DNA of 64,000 nucleotides from NCBI RefSeq assembly GCF_003054195.1, contig NZ_QBKP01000004.1:286016-350015 (forward strand), written 5' to 3'. Position numbers and translations under genes: made by a program. This DNA comes from Gemmobacter caeni (GTDB taxonomy: Bacteria > Pseudomonadota > Alphaproteobacteria > Rhodobacterales > Rhodobacteraceae). Shown in pieces: positions 53,296 through 59,857 of the stretch. The notes beneath the pieces are model-generated. The model did no database searches, was not told the origin of the DNA, and saw nothing but the letters and a program-made list of their open reading frames with translations. The stretch's first letter is position 1, and every line of letters starts with the position of its first letter.

Positions 53296-54996
53296 TCACG
53301 AGGCCAGCGCCTCGGGGGTGAGGGCATAAAGCCCCGCCGCCCCTTCGCGCATCTGTGCGATCAGCGCGCTATGTTCGGGCATCAGGCGCTTGATGGCAAA
53401 GGCCGCCAGCGGTTGCCGTGACGCATCGGCCAGCGCGGCCTTCAGGTGGTAATGTCCGCCCAGCACGCGGGCAAAGGCGCGCAGATAAGGCACGGCCCCG
53501 GCGTTGCGGTCATTGGCCTCCTGCGCGACCAGCCATTCCGTCGCCTCGCGCAGCGCCTCGGCCGCCGCCCAGACATCGCCCGCCAGGTCGGGCAGCGTGG
53601 CGCGCGCCTCGCTGGCGTGATCCTCGATCTCTTGCAGCAGGCGGTAGGCCGCCGCGCCACCGTCCATCATCTTGCGGCCCACGAGATCCATCGCCTGAAT
53701 GCCGTTGGTACCTTCGTAGATGGAGGTCACCCGCGCGTCACGGCTGAACTGCGCGGCGCCGGTTTCCTCGATGAAGCCCATGCCGCCGTGGACCTGCACG
53801 CCCAGATAGGCGACCTCGTTGCCCATATCGGTGCCGTAGGCTTTGGCGATGGGCGTCAGCAGGGCGGCGCGGGCCTGCCAGTCAGCGCTGCCAGTAGCGC
53901 GGCCCATGTCGATGGCGACCGCGCAGGCCAGCGCGATGGCGCGGGCGGCAAAGGTTTCGGCCTTCATCTGCCCCAGCATCCGCCGCACATCGGCATGATC
54001 GACGATGGCGGTGGCGCCCAGCGGCGTCTTGCCCTGCTTGCGGTCCGTCGCATAGGTCAGCGCGTGCTGGAATGCCGCTTCGGCAATCGCCACGCCCTGC
54101 ATCCCGACGCCCAGCCGCGCATTGTTCATCATGGTGAACATCGCGGCCATGCCCTTGTGTTCTTCTCCGATCAGCCAGCCGGTCGCGCCGTCATATTGCA
54201 TGACGGCGGTGGGTGAGCCATGCAGGCCCAGCTTGTGTTCAAGGCTGACGACGCCAAGGCTGTTGCGCTTGCCGGGATTGCCGCTTTCATCGGGGATGAA
54301 CTTTGGCACCATGAACAGGCTGATGCCTCTGGTTCCGGGGGCGCCATCGGGCAGACGGGCCAGCACGAGGTGGCAGATATTGCCCGCGAAATCATTGTCG
54401 CCCCAGGTGATGAAGATCTTCTGCCCTGTCACCGCATAGGTGCCGTCACCATTGCGCTCCGCCTTGGTGCGCAGCGCACCCACATCGGACCCGGCGCCCG
54501 CTTCAGTCAGGTTCATGGTGCCGCACCATTCGCCCGAGATCAGTTTCGGGATGTAAAGTTCCTTGATCGCGTCCGAGGCGTGATGCTCCAGCGCCTCGAT
54601 CTGGCCCTGCGTCATCAGCGGGTTGAGTTGCAGCGACAGGCAGGCGGAGCCGATCATTTCGTTCACGGCGGTGGTCAGCGACATCGGCAGGCCCATGCCG
54701 CCATGTTCGGGGCTGGCCGCCATGCCGACCCAGCCACCCTCGGTGATGGCCCTGTAGCCTTCGGCAAAGCCGGGCGAGGTGCGCACGACGCCGTTTTCCA
54801 GCTTTGCGGGCGTCAGGTCGCCCGCGCGGTTCAGCGGCGCCAGCACGGTTTCGCACAGCTTGCCCGCTTCGGAGAGAATCGCCTCGACCGTTTCTGGGGT
54901 TGCTTCGGCAAAAAGCTCGGTCGCGGCGACCTGATCCATGCCGACCACCTGGTCAAGGACGAAACGGAATTCGGAAACCGGGGCACGGTAGGGCAT
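53296..54996 (-). CDS. Acyl-CoA dehydrogenase, DmdC-like
   Basis: This 566-residue FAD enzyme has the acyl-CoA dehydrogenase N-terminal, middle and C-terminal domains plus the extra C-terminal AcylCoA_DH_C domain found in DmdC relatives. The GTMNLTEAGAGSDVGALRT block and the YEGTNGIQAMDLVGRK block with the catalytic Glu are present. In marine Rhodobacterales, DmdC oxidises methylmercaptopropionyl-CoA in DMSP breakdown, but DmdC-type enzymes also act on other short acyl-CoAs. It is the first gene of an operon with the MBL hydrolase and a DUF6173-like gene, so the substrate is not certain. Confidence 0.9.
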   Translation of the reverse strand: MPYRAPVSEFRFVLDQVVGMDQVAATELFAEATPETVEAILSEAGKLCETVLAPLNRAGDLTPAKLENGVVRTSPGFAEGYRAITEGGWVGMAASPEHGGMGLPMSLTTAVNEMIGSACLSLQLNPLMTQGQIEALEHHASDAIKELYIPKLISGEWCGTMNLTEAGAGSDVGALRTKAERNGDGTYAVTGQKIFITWGDNDFAGNICHLVLARLPDGAPGTRGISLFMVPKFIPDESGNPGKRNSLGVVSLEHKLGLHGSPTAVMQYDGATGWLIGEEHKGMAAMFTMMNNARLGVGMQGVAIAEAAFQHALTYATDRKQGKTPLGATAIVDHADVRRMLGQMKAETFAARAIALACAVAIDMGRATGSADWQARAALLTPIAKAYGTDMGNEVAYLGVQVHGGMGFIEETGAAQFSRDARVTSIYEGTNGIQAMDLVGRKMMDGGAAAYRLLQEIEDHASEARATLPDLAGDVWAAAEALREATEWLVAQEANDRNAGAVPYLRAFARVLGGHYHLKAALADASRQPLAAFAIKRLMPEHSALIAQMREGAAGLYALTPEALAS

Positions 54997-55112
54997 CTAT
55001 CCTCCTTCCCGCGCTTGGCAACCGGGGCGCGCGGGTCTATCTGGGGTCATCTGTCGGGGGCGAGATTAACGCAAGGTCAAACCGCCTCAACATCAACGCT
55101 GCGTCACGAACC

Positions 55113-56060
55113 ATGGAAACCCGTCTTATCGCCGCCACGTCAGAAGGGATCGCCGAGGCAGCCGGGGTGCTGCGCGCGGGCGGTCTGGTCGCGATGCCGA
55201 CCGAAACTGTCTACGGGCTGGCCGGGGATGCGCGCGATGATCACGCGGTGGCGCGGATCTATGCCGCGAAGAATCGCCCGTCTTTCAACCCCTTGATTGT
55301 GCATCTGCCGGATCTTGACGCGGTCGGGCGCTATGCGGTGCTGACGCCCGAGGCGCGCGCGCTGGCCGCCGCCTTCTGGCCGGGGCCGCTGACCATGGTG
55401 CTGCCGCTGCGCGAGGGGGCGGGACTGTCGCCGCTGGTGACGGCGGGGCTACCCACGGTGGCGGTGCGGGTTCCGGCGCATCCGCTGGCGCGCGAGCTGT
55501 TGCGGGTGGCGGGGCTTCCGGTGGCTGCACCTTCGGCCAACCCCTCGGGCCGGGTATCGCCGACGCGGGCCGCGCATGTGATGGCAGGCCTGGCAGGCCG
55601 GATCGAGGCGGTGCTGGACGGTGGTGCCTGTGCGGTAGGGGTTGAAAGCACGATTCTGGGGCTCGACGGCCCGCCCGCGCTGCTGCGCCCCGGCGGGGTG
55701 ACGGTGGAGGCGGTGGAGGCGGTGCTGGGACATCCGCTGGTGCTGCCGGGTGATCCGGCGCAGCCCAAGGCACCGGGGCAGCTTGCCTCGCATTACGCGC
55801 CCGAGGCGCGGGTGCGGCTGAACGCGACCCGGGCGCGGCCGGGCGAGGTGCTGGTGGGTTTCGGGGCGGTGGCTGGTGATCTGAGCCTGTCCGAAAGCGG
55901 CGATCTGGTGGAAGCCGCAGCGCGGCTGTTCCACCTGTTGCGCGAGGCCGATGCGCTGGCTGGTCCGGGCGGCGCGATTGCCTTCGCCCCGGTGCCCGAG
56001 ACTGGACTGGGCCGCGCGATCAATGACCGCCTGCGCCGCGCCGCCGCGCCGCGCCCCTGA
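55113..56060 (+). CDS. L-threonylcarbamoyladenylate synthase (Sua5/YrdC)
   Basis: This enzyme makes threonylcarbamoyl-AMP from threonine, bicarbonate and ATP, the first step in forming the t6A base next to tRNA anticodons. The 315-residue protein has a YrdC domain (about residues 10-195, KNRPSFNPLIVHL and PSANPSGRVSPT blocks) and a C-terminal Sua5 domain, so it is Sua5-like rather than TsaC-like. The ATG at 55113 lies in a weak context; a longer upstream frame is not conserved. It is divergent from the acyl-CoA dehydrogenase gene and convergent with yidD. Confidence 0.92.
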   Translation: METRLIAATSEGIAEAAGVLRAGGLVAMPTETVYGLAGDARDDHAVARIYAAKNRPSFNPLIVHLPDLDAVGRYAVLTPEARALAAAFWPGPLTMVLPLREGAGLSPLVTAGLPTVAVRVPAHPLARELLRVAGLPVAAPSANPSGRVSPTRAAHVMAGLAGRIEAVLDGGACAVGVESTILGLDGPPALLRPGGVTVEAVEAVLGHPLVLPGDPAQPKAPGQLASHYAPEARVRLNATRARPGEVLVGFGAVAGDLSLSESGDLVEAAARLFHLLREADALAGPGGAIAFAPVPETGLGRAINDRLRRAAAPRP

Positions 56061-56132
56061 TATGTGTGCCTGACAAGAGGTGCCTTTCTCCGGGGCATCG
56101 AGCCCCTGCGAAAGGCGTTGCCACGGAAGGTT

Positions 56133-56390
56133 TCAGGGCTGGTGCCTTGTGCAATCGTGTTCGGGATCGGCACCGGGGACCGGATCGTAGCCCGATCCGC
56201 CCCATGGGTGGCAGCGGCAGATGCGGTGAACCGTCAGGTAGCCGCCCTTGATCCCGCCGTGGCGGGCAAGCGCATCCAGAGCATAGGCCGAGCAGGTGGG
56301 CTGAAACCGGCAGCCATGGCCGACCCAGGGGCTGAGCAGCAGCCGGTAGGCGCGGATCGGCAGGGCAAAGATCTGAGCGAGCGGCGACAT
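56133..56390 (-). CDS. yidD: YidD membrane-protein insertion efficiency factor
   Basis: This 85-residue protein matches Yid[23 protein letters not shown] with the paired cysteines, and a [17 protein letters not shown] motif. It is a membrane-associated factor that helps YidC-mediated insertion. It is downstream of rnpA on the same strand, the classic rpmH-rnpA-yidD order, but yidC itself is not next to it in this window. A dispersed repeat lies between it and rnpA. Confidence 0.92.
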   Translation of the reverse strand: MSPLAQIFALPIRAYRLLLSPWVGHGCRFQPTCSAYALDALARHGGIKGGYLTVHRICRCHPWGGSGYDPVPGADPEHDCTRHQP

Positions 56391-56434
56391 GGGGAAAGGC
56401 CTTTGGCCGTGGCCTGGGTTTTGACCGGAGATAT

Positions 56435-56461
56435 GAGTATTTGGGCAAGAAGCAAGAGCAG
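56435..56461. repeat. Third copy of the 27-bp dispersed repeat arm
   Basis: This stretch shares the core TATTTGGGCAAGAAGCAAGAG with the outer arms of the palindromic element at 31661-31788. It is closest to the minus-strand arm at 31762-31788, with 26 of 27 bases the same when that arm is reverse-complemented. It lies between the rnpA end (56477) and yidD. Unlike the 31.7-kb locus, no inverted partner is seen nearby, so it looks like a half element. Confidence 0.7.
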
Positions 56462-56476
56462 GGCGGTGGGCCGTGC

Positions 56477-56905
56477 TCAGGTCTTGGGGCGCGGCGGGCG
56501 GTGGATCTGGGCGAGCGCCTGCGCCAGATCGGCTTGCAGATCTGCAAAATCACGGGTGACCGTGGCGCCGGGGCGGCCGACCAGAACGTAATCCCAGCCG
56601 GGGCGGGCAAGGCCGGGCAGGACGGCGCGCACGATCTCTCGCAGGCGGCGTTTGGCGCGGTTGCGCATCACCGCATTGCCGATCTTTTTCGAGCAGGTGA
56701 AGCCGACGCGGATATCGGGGCGGTCATCGCCGCGTTCGCGGGCTTGCAGAAGGAAGCCGCCCGTGCCCTGCCGGCGCGCCTGAGCGGCGCGCAGGAAATC
56801 GGCGCGTTTGGCAAGGATTGTGTAAGGCACATATGACGAAACCGCCGCGAGGCTTTCGGAAGCCCCGGTCGTGCGGTTTGCTTCCTCTGCCAGCGGCGGT
56901 GTCAT
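56477..56905 (-). CDS. rnpA: Ribonuclease P protein component
   Basis: RnpA assists the catalytic RNA M1 in cutting 5' leaders from tRNA precursors. The 142-residue protein has the basic RNR motif [14 protein letters not shown] and the FTCSKKIG block. The N-terminal 20-25 residues before [13 protein letters not shown] are longer than usual. The start at 56905 follows GGAAGA; the frame continues upstream into rpmH without a better start. It lies between rpmH and yidD. Confidence 0.92.
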   Translation of the reverse strand: MTPPLAEEANRTTGASESLAAVSSYVPYTILAKRADFLRAAQARRQGTGGFLLQARERGDDRPDIRVGFTCSKKIGNAVMRNRAKRRLREIVRAVLPGLARPGWDYVLVGRPGATVTRDFADLQADLAQALAQIHRPPRPKT

Positions 56906-56949
56906 GTCAGATCTTCCGAAGCGGCCCCGCAGGACAGGGCCGACCCTTC

Positions 56950-57084
56950 TTAGGCCGACAGCTTCTTGCGGCCCTTGGCGCGGCGGGCATTCAGCACAAG
57001 ACGGCCACCTTTGGTGGCCATGCGGGCGCGGAACCCGTGGCGGCGCTTGCGAACCAGGTTCGACGGTTGGTAAGTGCGCTTCAT
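56950..57084 (-). CDS. rpmH: 50S ribosomal protein L34
   Basis: The 44-residue basic protein is bL34, with the invariant [22 protein letters not shown] beginning (split for length) and an [10 protein letters not shown] end. The ATG at 57084 is preceded by a GGAGAG site. It is the first gene of rpmH-rnpA-yidD, with a good promoter upstream on the minus strand. Confidence 0.97.
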   Translation of the reverse strand: MKRTYQPSNLVRKRRHGFRARMATKGGRLVLNARRAKGRKKLSA

Positions 57085-57160
57085 CGCGGCTCTCCAGTAA
57101 CGGCGGTAACATGCAGCCCGAACCCCGAAAGATTCGAGGGCCGCGGCAACTGAGGCCCGT

Positions 57161-57189
57161 CCTTTACGCAGGGCGCGGCGGCAAGTCAA
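57161..57189 (-). promoter_or_regulatory. Promoter of rpmH
   Basis: On the minus strand, TTGACT (-35) is separated by 17 bases from TAAAGG (-10). The -35 element is almost ideal for the alphaproteobacterial housekeeping sigma. Transcription would begin about 70 bases upstream of the rpmH ATG. Confidence 0.5.
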
Positions 57190-57339
57190 TTCCGGATGGG
57201 GCGTTTTTCGCAGCAATCTTGCTTCGGCCGGGGTTTCTGCCCGTTGTCCGGGGCATATATGGCGCTGTATTCGGCCCGGCGGGTTTGCTAGTGCTGGGAG
57301 AGAGGCGGGCGAGCCGCCACAAGCGGAGACGGATGTGCC

Positions 57340-58764
57340 GTGCGGAAGCTGACCAGCCGCATTCTCAATACGCTTTCAGGGCGGTTCCTGTTGCTGACCG
57401 TCGCTTTCGTCATGCTGGCGGAGGTGCTGATCTTCGTGCCCTCCATCGCGCGGTTCCGGGTGGATTATCTGCAACTGCGGCTTGAAAAGGCGCAGATCGC
57501 CTCGCTGGCCTTGCTGGCCAATGACGGGATGATCACGCCCGAGCTGGAGCAGGAGCTTCTCAACAATGCGGGTGTGTTCAACGTGGTGTTGCGGCGCGAC
57601 GAGGTGCGCCAACTGGTGCTGTCGTCGGAAATCCCGCAGCCGGTAGCGGCGACCTTCGATCTGCGCATGGACGGGTCATTCGATCTGATCCGGGATGCGC
57701 TGGCAGTGCTTGTGACGCCCGAGGACCGGATCATCCGCATCATCGGCAATCCTGTACAGCAGGCCGGGCTGTTGATCGAGATTACCCTGCGTGAGGGCCC
57801 GCTGCGGACCGAGATGTATGATTACGGCCTGCGCATCTTGTTCCTGTCCGCGCTGATCTCTGTCATTACGGCGGCGATGCTGTTTCTGGCGGTGCGGCGG
57901 CTTATGGTGGTGCCGATCCGCCGGGTGGTGCGGCATATGCAGGCCTATGCCGCGGCGCCGGAGGATGCGCGCTATGTCATCATGCCCACGGCACGGGTGG
58001 TGGAGTTGCGGGATGCCGAAGAGGCGCTGCAACGCATGCAGACGGACTTGATCGCGGCGTTCCGGCAAAAGGAGCGGTTGGCCCAGCTTGGCGGAGCTGT
58101 TGCCAAGATCAGCCATGACCTGCGGAATATCCTGACATCCGCGCAGCTTTTTGCGGATAGAATCGAACAAAGCGCCGATCCGGCGGTGGCGCGGTCGGCG
58201 CCGAAGCTGGTGAACTCGATCAGCCGTGCGGTCAATCTCTGCGAATCGACGCTGGCCTTCGGCAAGGCTGAGGAGCATCCGCCCCGGCTTGCCCGTTTCG
58301 CCCTGCGTCCGCTGCTGGAGGATGTGGCGGATGGCGAGGGGCTTTCGGCCCAGTCGGAGCCTGCCTGTCTGGTCGATGCCGCGCCGGGGCTGATGGTGCG
58401 GGCGGATGCCGAGCAGCTTTACCGGGTCGTCGCAAATCTGGTGCGCAATGCCCGGCAGGCCATCGACGCGACAGGGCGGGGCGGCACGATCGAGCTTTCG
58501 GCGGGCGAGGATGAAGCCGCCTGGTGGATTCGCGTGGGTGACACCGGGCCGGGATTGCCGCCGAAAGCGCGCGACAACCTGTTTCGCGCGTTCCAGGGAT
58601 CTGCCCGCAAGGGGGGGGCCGGTCTGGGGCTGGCCATCGCGGCGGAGCTTGTCCGGGGCCATGGCGGCCAGCTTGATTTGGTCCGCAGCGACGAGGATGG
58701 CACCGAATTCCTGATCCGCCTGCCGCGGGCGGGCGGGCTGGATGCAGAGGAAGCGGCGGGCTGA
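57340..58764 (+). CDS. Membrane histidine kinase (orphan)
   Basis: This 474-residue sensor kinase has two membrane segments (about residues 14-34 and 168-188) flanking a periplasmic domain of about 130 residues, then a HAMP-like linker, the H-box [15 protein letters not shown] and an ATPase domain with [10 protein letters not shown] (N-box), VGDTGPGLP (G1) and [14 protein letters not shown] (G2). It would autophosphorylate and pass phosphate to a response regulator, but no regulator gene adjoins it. The start is GTG 57340, with GGAG about ten bases upstream. The signal is unknown. Confidence 0.92.
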   Translation: MRKLTSRILNTLSGRFLLLTVAFVMLAEVLIFVPSIARFRVDYLQLRLEKAQIASLALLANDGMITPELEQELLNNAGVFNVVLRRDEVRQLVLSSEIPQPVAATFDLRMDGSFDLIRDALAVLVTPEDRIIRIIGNPVQQAGLLIEITLREGPLRTEMYDYGLRILFLSALISVITAAMLFLAVRRLMVVPIRRVVRHMQAYAAAPEDARYVIMPTARVVELRDAEEALQRMQTDLIAAFRQKERLAQLGGAVAKISHDLRNILTSAQLFADRIEQSADPAVARSAPKLVNSISRAVNLCESTLAFGKAEEHPPRLARFALRPLLEDVADGEGLSAQSEPACLVDAAPGLMVRADAEQLYRVVANLVRNARQAIDATGRGGTIELSAGEDEAAWWIRVGDTGPGLPPKARDNLFRAFQGSARKGGAGLGLAIAAELVRGHGGQLDLVRSDEDGTEFLIRLPRAGGLDAEEAAG

Positions 58765-58935
58765 TTCTCTCGGGTGCGCTGTCCCTGGCCGGAATTCGGC
58801 CCCGATCACCGAAATCTGCGCGGCAGCTTTCCCAATGCAGCAAGGCCGGAACAGAGCGGCAGAAACAAAGTTGTCATCTTCCGCTTTTTCGCCCTTGCAT
58901 CCCCCCGGCCCTGCCGCTAAATCCCCCCTCACAGC

Positions 58936-59012
58936 GGACCCGTAGCTCAGCTGGATAGAGCATCAGACTACGAATCTGAGGGTCGGGCGTTCGAATCGCT
59001 CCGGGTCCGCCA
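58936..59012 (+). tRNA. tRNA-Arg (ACG anticodon)
   Basis: The 77-nt sequence folds fully: acceptor stem GGACCCG pairs with CGGGTCC, the discriminator is G and the CCA is encoded. The anticodon loop CTACGAA contains ACG (read as ICG), and the T arm has GTTCGAATC. It reads CGU, CGC and CGA codons. The phage-like region to its right suggests it served as an integration target. Confidence 0.97.
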
Positions 59013-59062
59013 AAAATCACCACAAAATCAACAAGATAGAGCAAACCCCGCAAGGGGCAGGC

Positions 59063-59121
59063 CTGATACTGATACAATACTGATACTTCGCCGCCCGGCG
59101 CGTATCATCGCCGCGTATCAG
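59063..59121. repeat. CTGATAC repeat cluster beside tRNA-Arg
   Basis: Three direct copies of (C)TGATAC lie at 59063-59069, 59070-59075 and 59080-59086, and two inverted copies at 59102-59107 (GTATCA) and 59115-59121 (GTATCAG). The set forms a symmetrical group in a 209-bp spacer with no gene. It resembles binding sites of a recombinase, excisionase or repressor at the end of an integrated element. Confidence 0.5.
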
Positions 59122-59130
59122 GATCAAAGT

Positions 59131-59165
59131 CGGCTTGAAGCCGAATCACGCCGCTGACGCGGGGG
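59131..59165. repeat. Dyads near the left end of the phage-like region
   Basis: A short hairpin CGGCTT-G-AAGCCG (59131-59143) is followed by CCGCTGACGCGGG (59151-59163), a 13-base unit that is repeated at 63231 and, inverted, at 63440. The unit is itself a hairpin (CCGC/GCGG with a TGAC loop region). Confidence 0.45.
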
Positions 59166-59221
59166 CACCTTCGCGCTAACAATTATGCAGGCCGCATTTG
59201 AGAACAGAGGAGACACGGCGA

Positions 59222-59617
59222 ATGCCTTTCAAGCCCATTACAATCACCGGGATGGACACGAATAGAACCGAACGTGACCCGCGTCCCGGCTCTGCACTGT
59301 ACAAGGTCGTTCTAATCCTTTCAGGTACCCCGTCAGCTTCTTGGGCGCGTGACTTTGATACCGCGTGGAAACAGCACATCTACATGAAAAAGCGGGATGC
59401 CACGGTTTCCGGCGCGCGAATCGTGATCACGTGTTCCCTTGATGACTGGGAAACCGTTCATGTCCCGGAACTCAAGGATGTTATGGCACAAGTGAATAGT
59501 CGGGAAGAGGCCGCTGAGAAAGCGCGTGAGGCGGAGGCGTCGCGGCGAAAAGAGGAAGCGGCAAGTGACAAGCGCAAGATTGAACAAGCTGCCAACCGTT
59601 TCAAAAAGGACAACTAA
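59222..59617 (+). CDS. Small protein of unknown function
   Basis: This 131-residue protein starts at ATG 59222, with GAGGAG upstream. The first 90 residues are mixed beta and alpha without a clear family; the last 40 are strongly charged and predicted to be a coiled coil (many Glu, Lys and Ala). It has no signal peptide. Its base composition is less GC-rich than the core genome. It lies between tRNA-Arg and the phage tail genes, in the opposite orientation to them. I cannot assign a function. Confidence 0.6.
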   Translation: MPFKPITITGMDTNRTERDPRPGSALYKVVLILSGTPSASWARDFDTAWKQHIYMKKRDATVSGARIVITCSLDDWETVHVPELKDVMAQVNSREEAAEKAREAEASRRKEEAASDKRKIEQAANRFKKDN

Positions 59618-59635
59618 AGCAAGCCAAAGACAAGG

Positions 59636-59656
59636 AAAAGGGGCCAGCTAGGCCCC
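59636..59656 (-). terminator. Terminator of the tail-gene unit
   Basis: On the minus strand, a 6-bp stem GGGGCC/GGCCCC with a five-base loop is followed by TTTT. It lies after the 60-codon gene (ends at 59664) and marks the end of the tape-measure transcript. Confidence 0.65.
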
Positions 59657-59663
59657 CTCTCGT

Positions 59664-59846
59664 TCATTCATCGGTGTCGTGCTCGTCAGGCAGTCTGCGT
59701 TCTGCGCGATAGGTCAGCCCATCGGCTGCGGCGATGACCGGAATCCCGGCGCGGAAGTATGCGCGCAGTTTTTCGGCGGTTGGGTCGATGATCTGGTGCC
59801 AGTGCCCCAAGCGCGGGGGCGGGGAGGGCTGCGGGGTGTAAGTCAT
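59664..59846 (-). CDS. Small phage-like protein
   Basis: This 60-residue protein begins with MTYTPQPSPPPRLGHW and has no recognised domain. The ATG at 59846 has AAAGGA eight bases upstream, a good site. It lies 11 bases after the tape-measure gene on the same strand, so it is probably the next gene of a tail operon. The Pro-rich beginning followed by an acidic end is unusual; I know no homologue. Confidence 0.6.
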   Translation of the reverse strand: MTYTPQPSPPPRLGHWHQIIDPTAEKLRAYFRAGIPVIAAADGLTYRAERRLPDEHDTDE

Positions 59847-59857
59847 GGGTGAGTCCT

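Noticed and set aside
56950..57189. A chromosome origin near rpmH-rnpA
   Set aside because: The gene pair is often near oriC in other groups, but I found no cluster of DnaA boxes or dnaA gene here.
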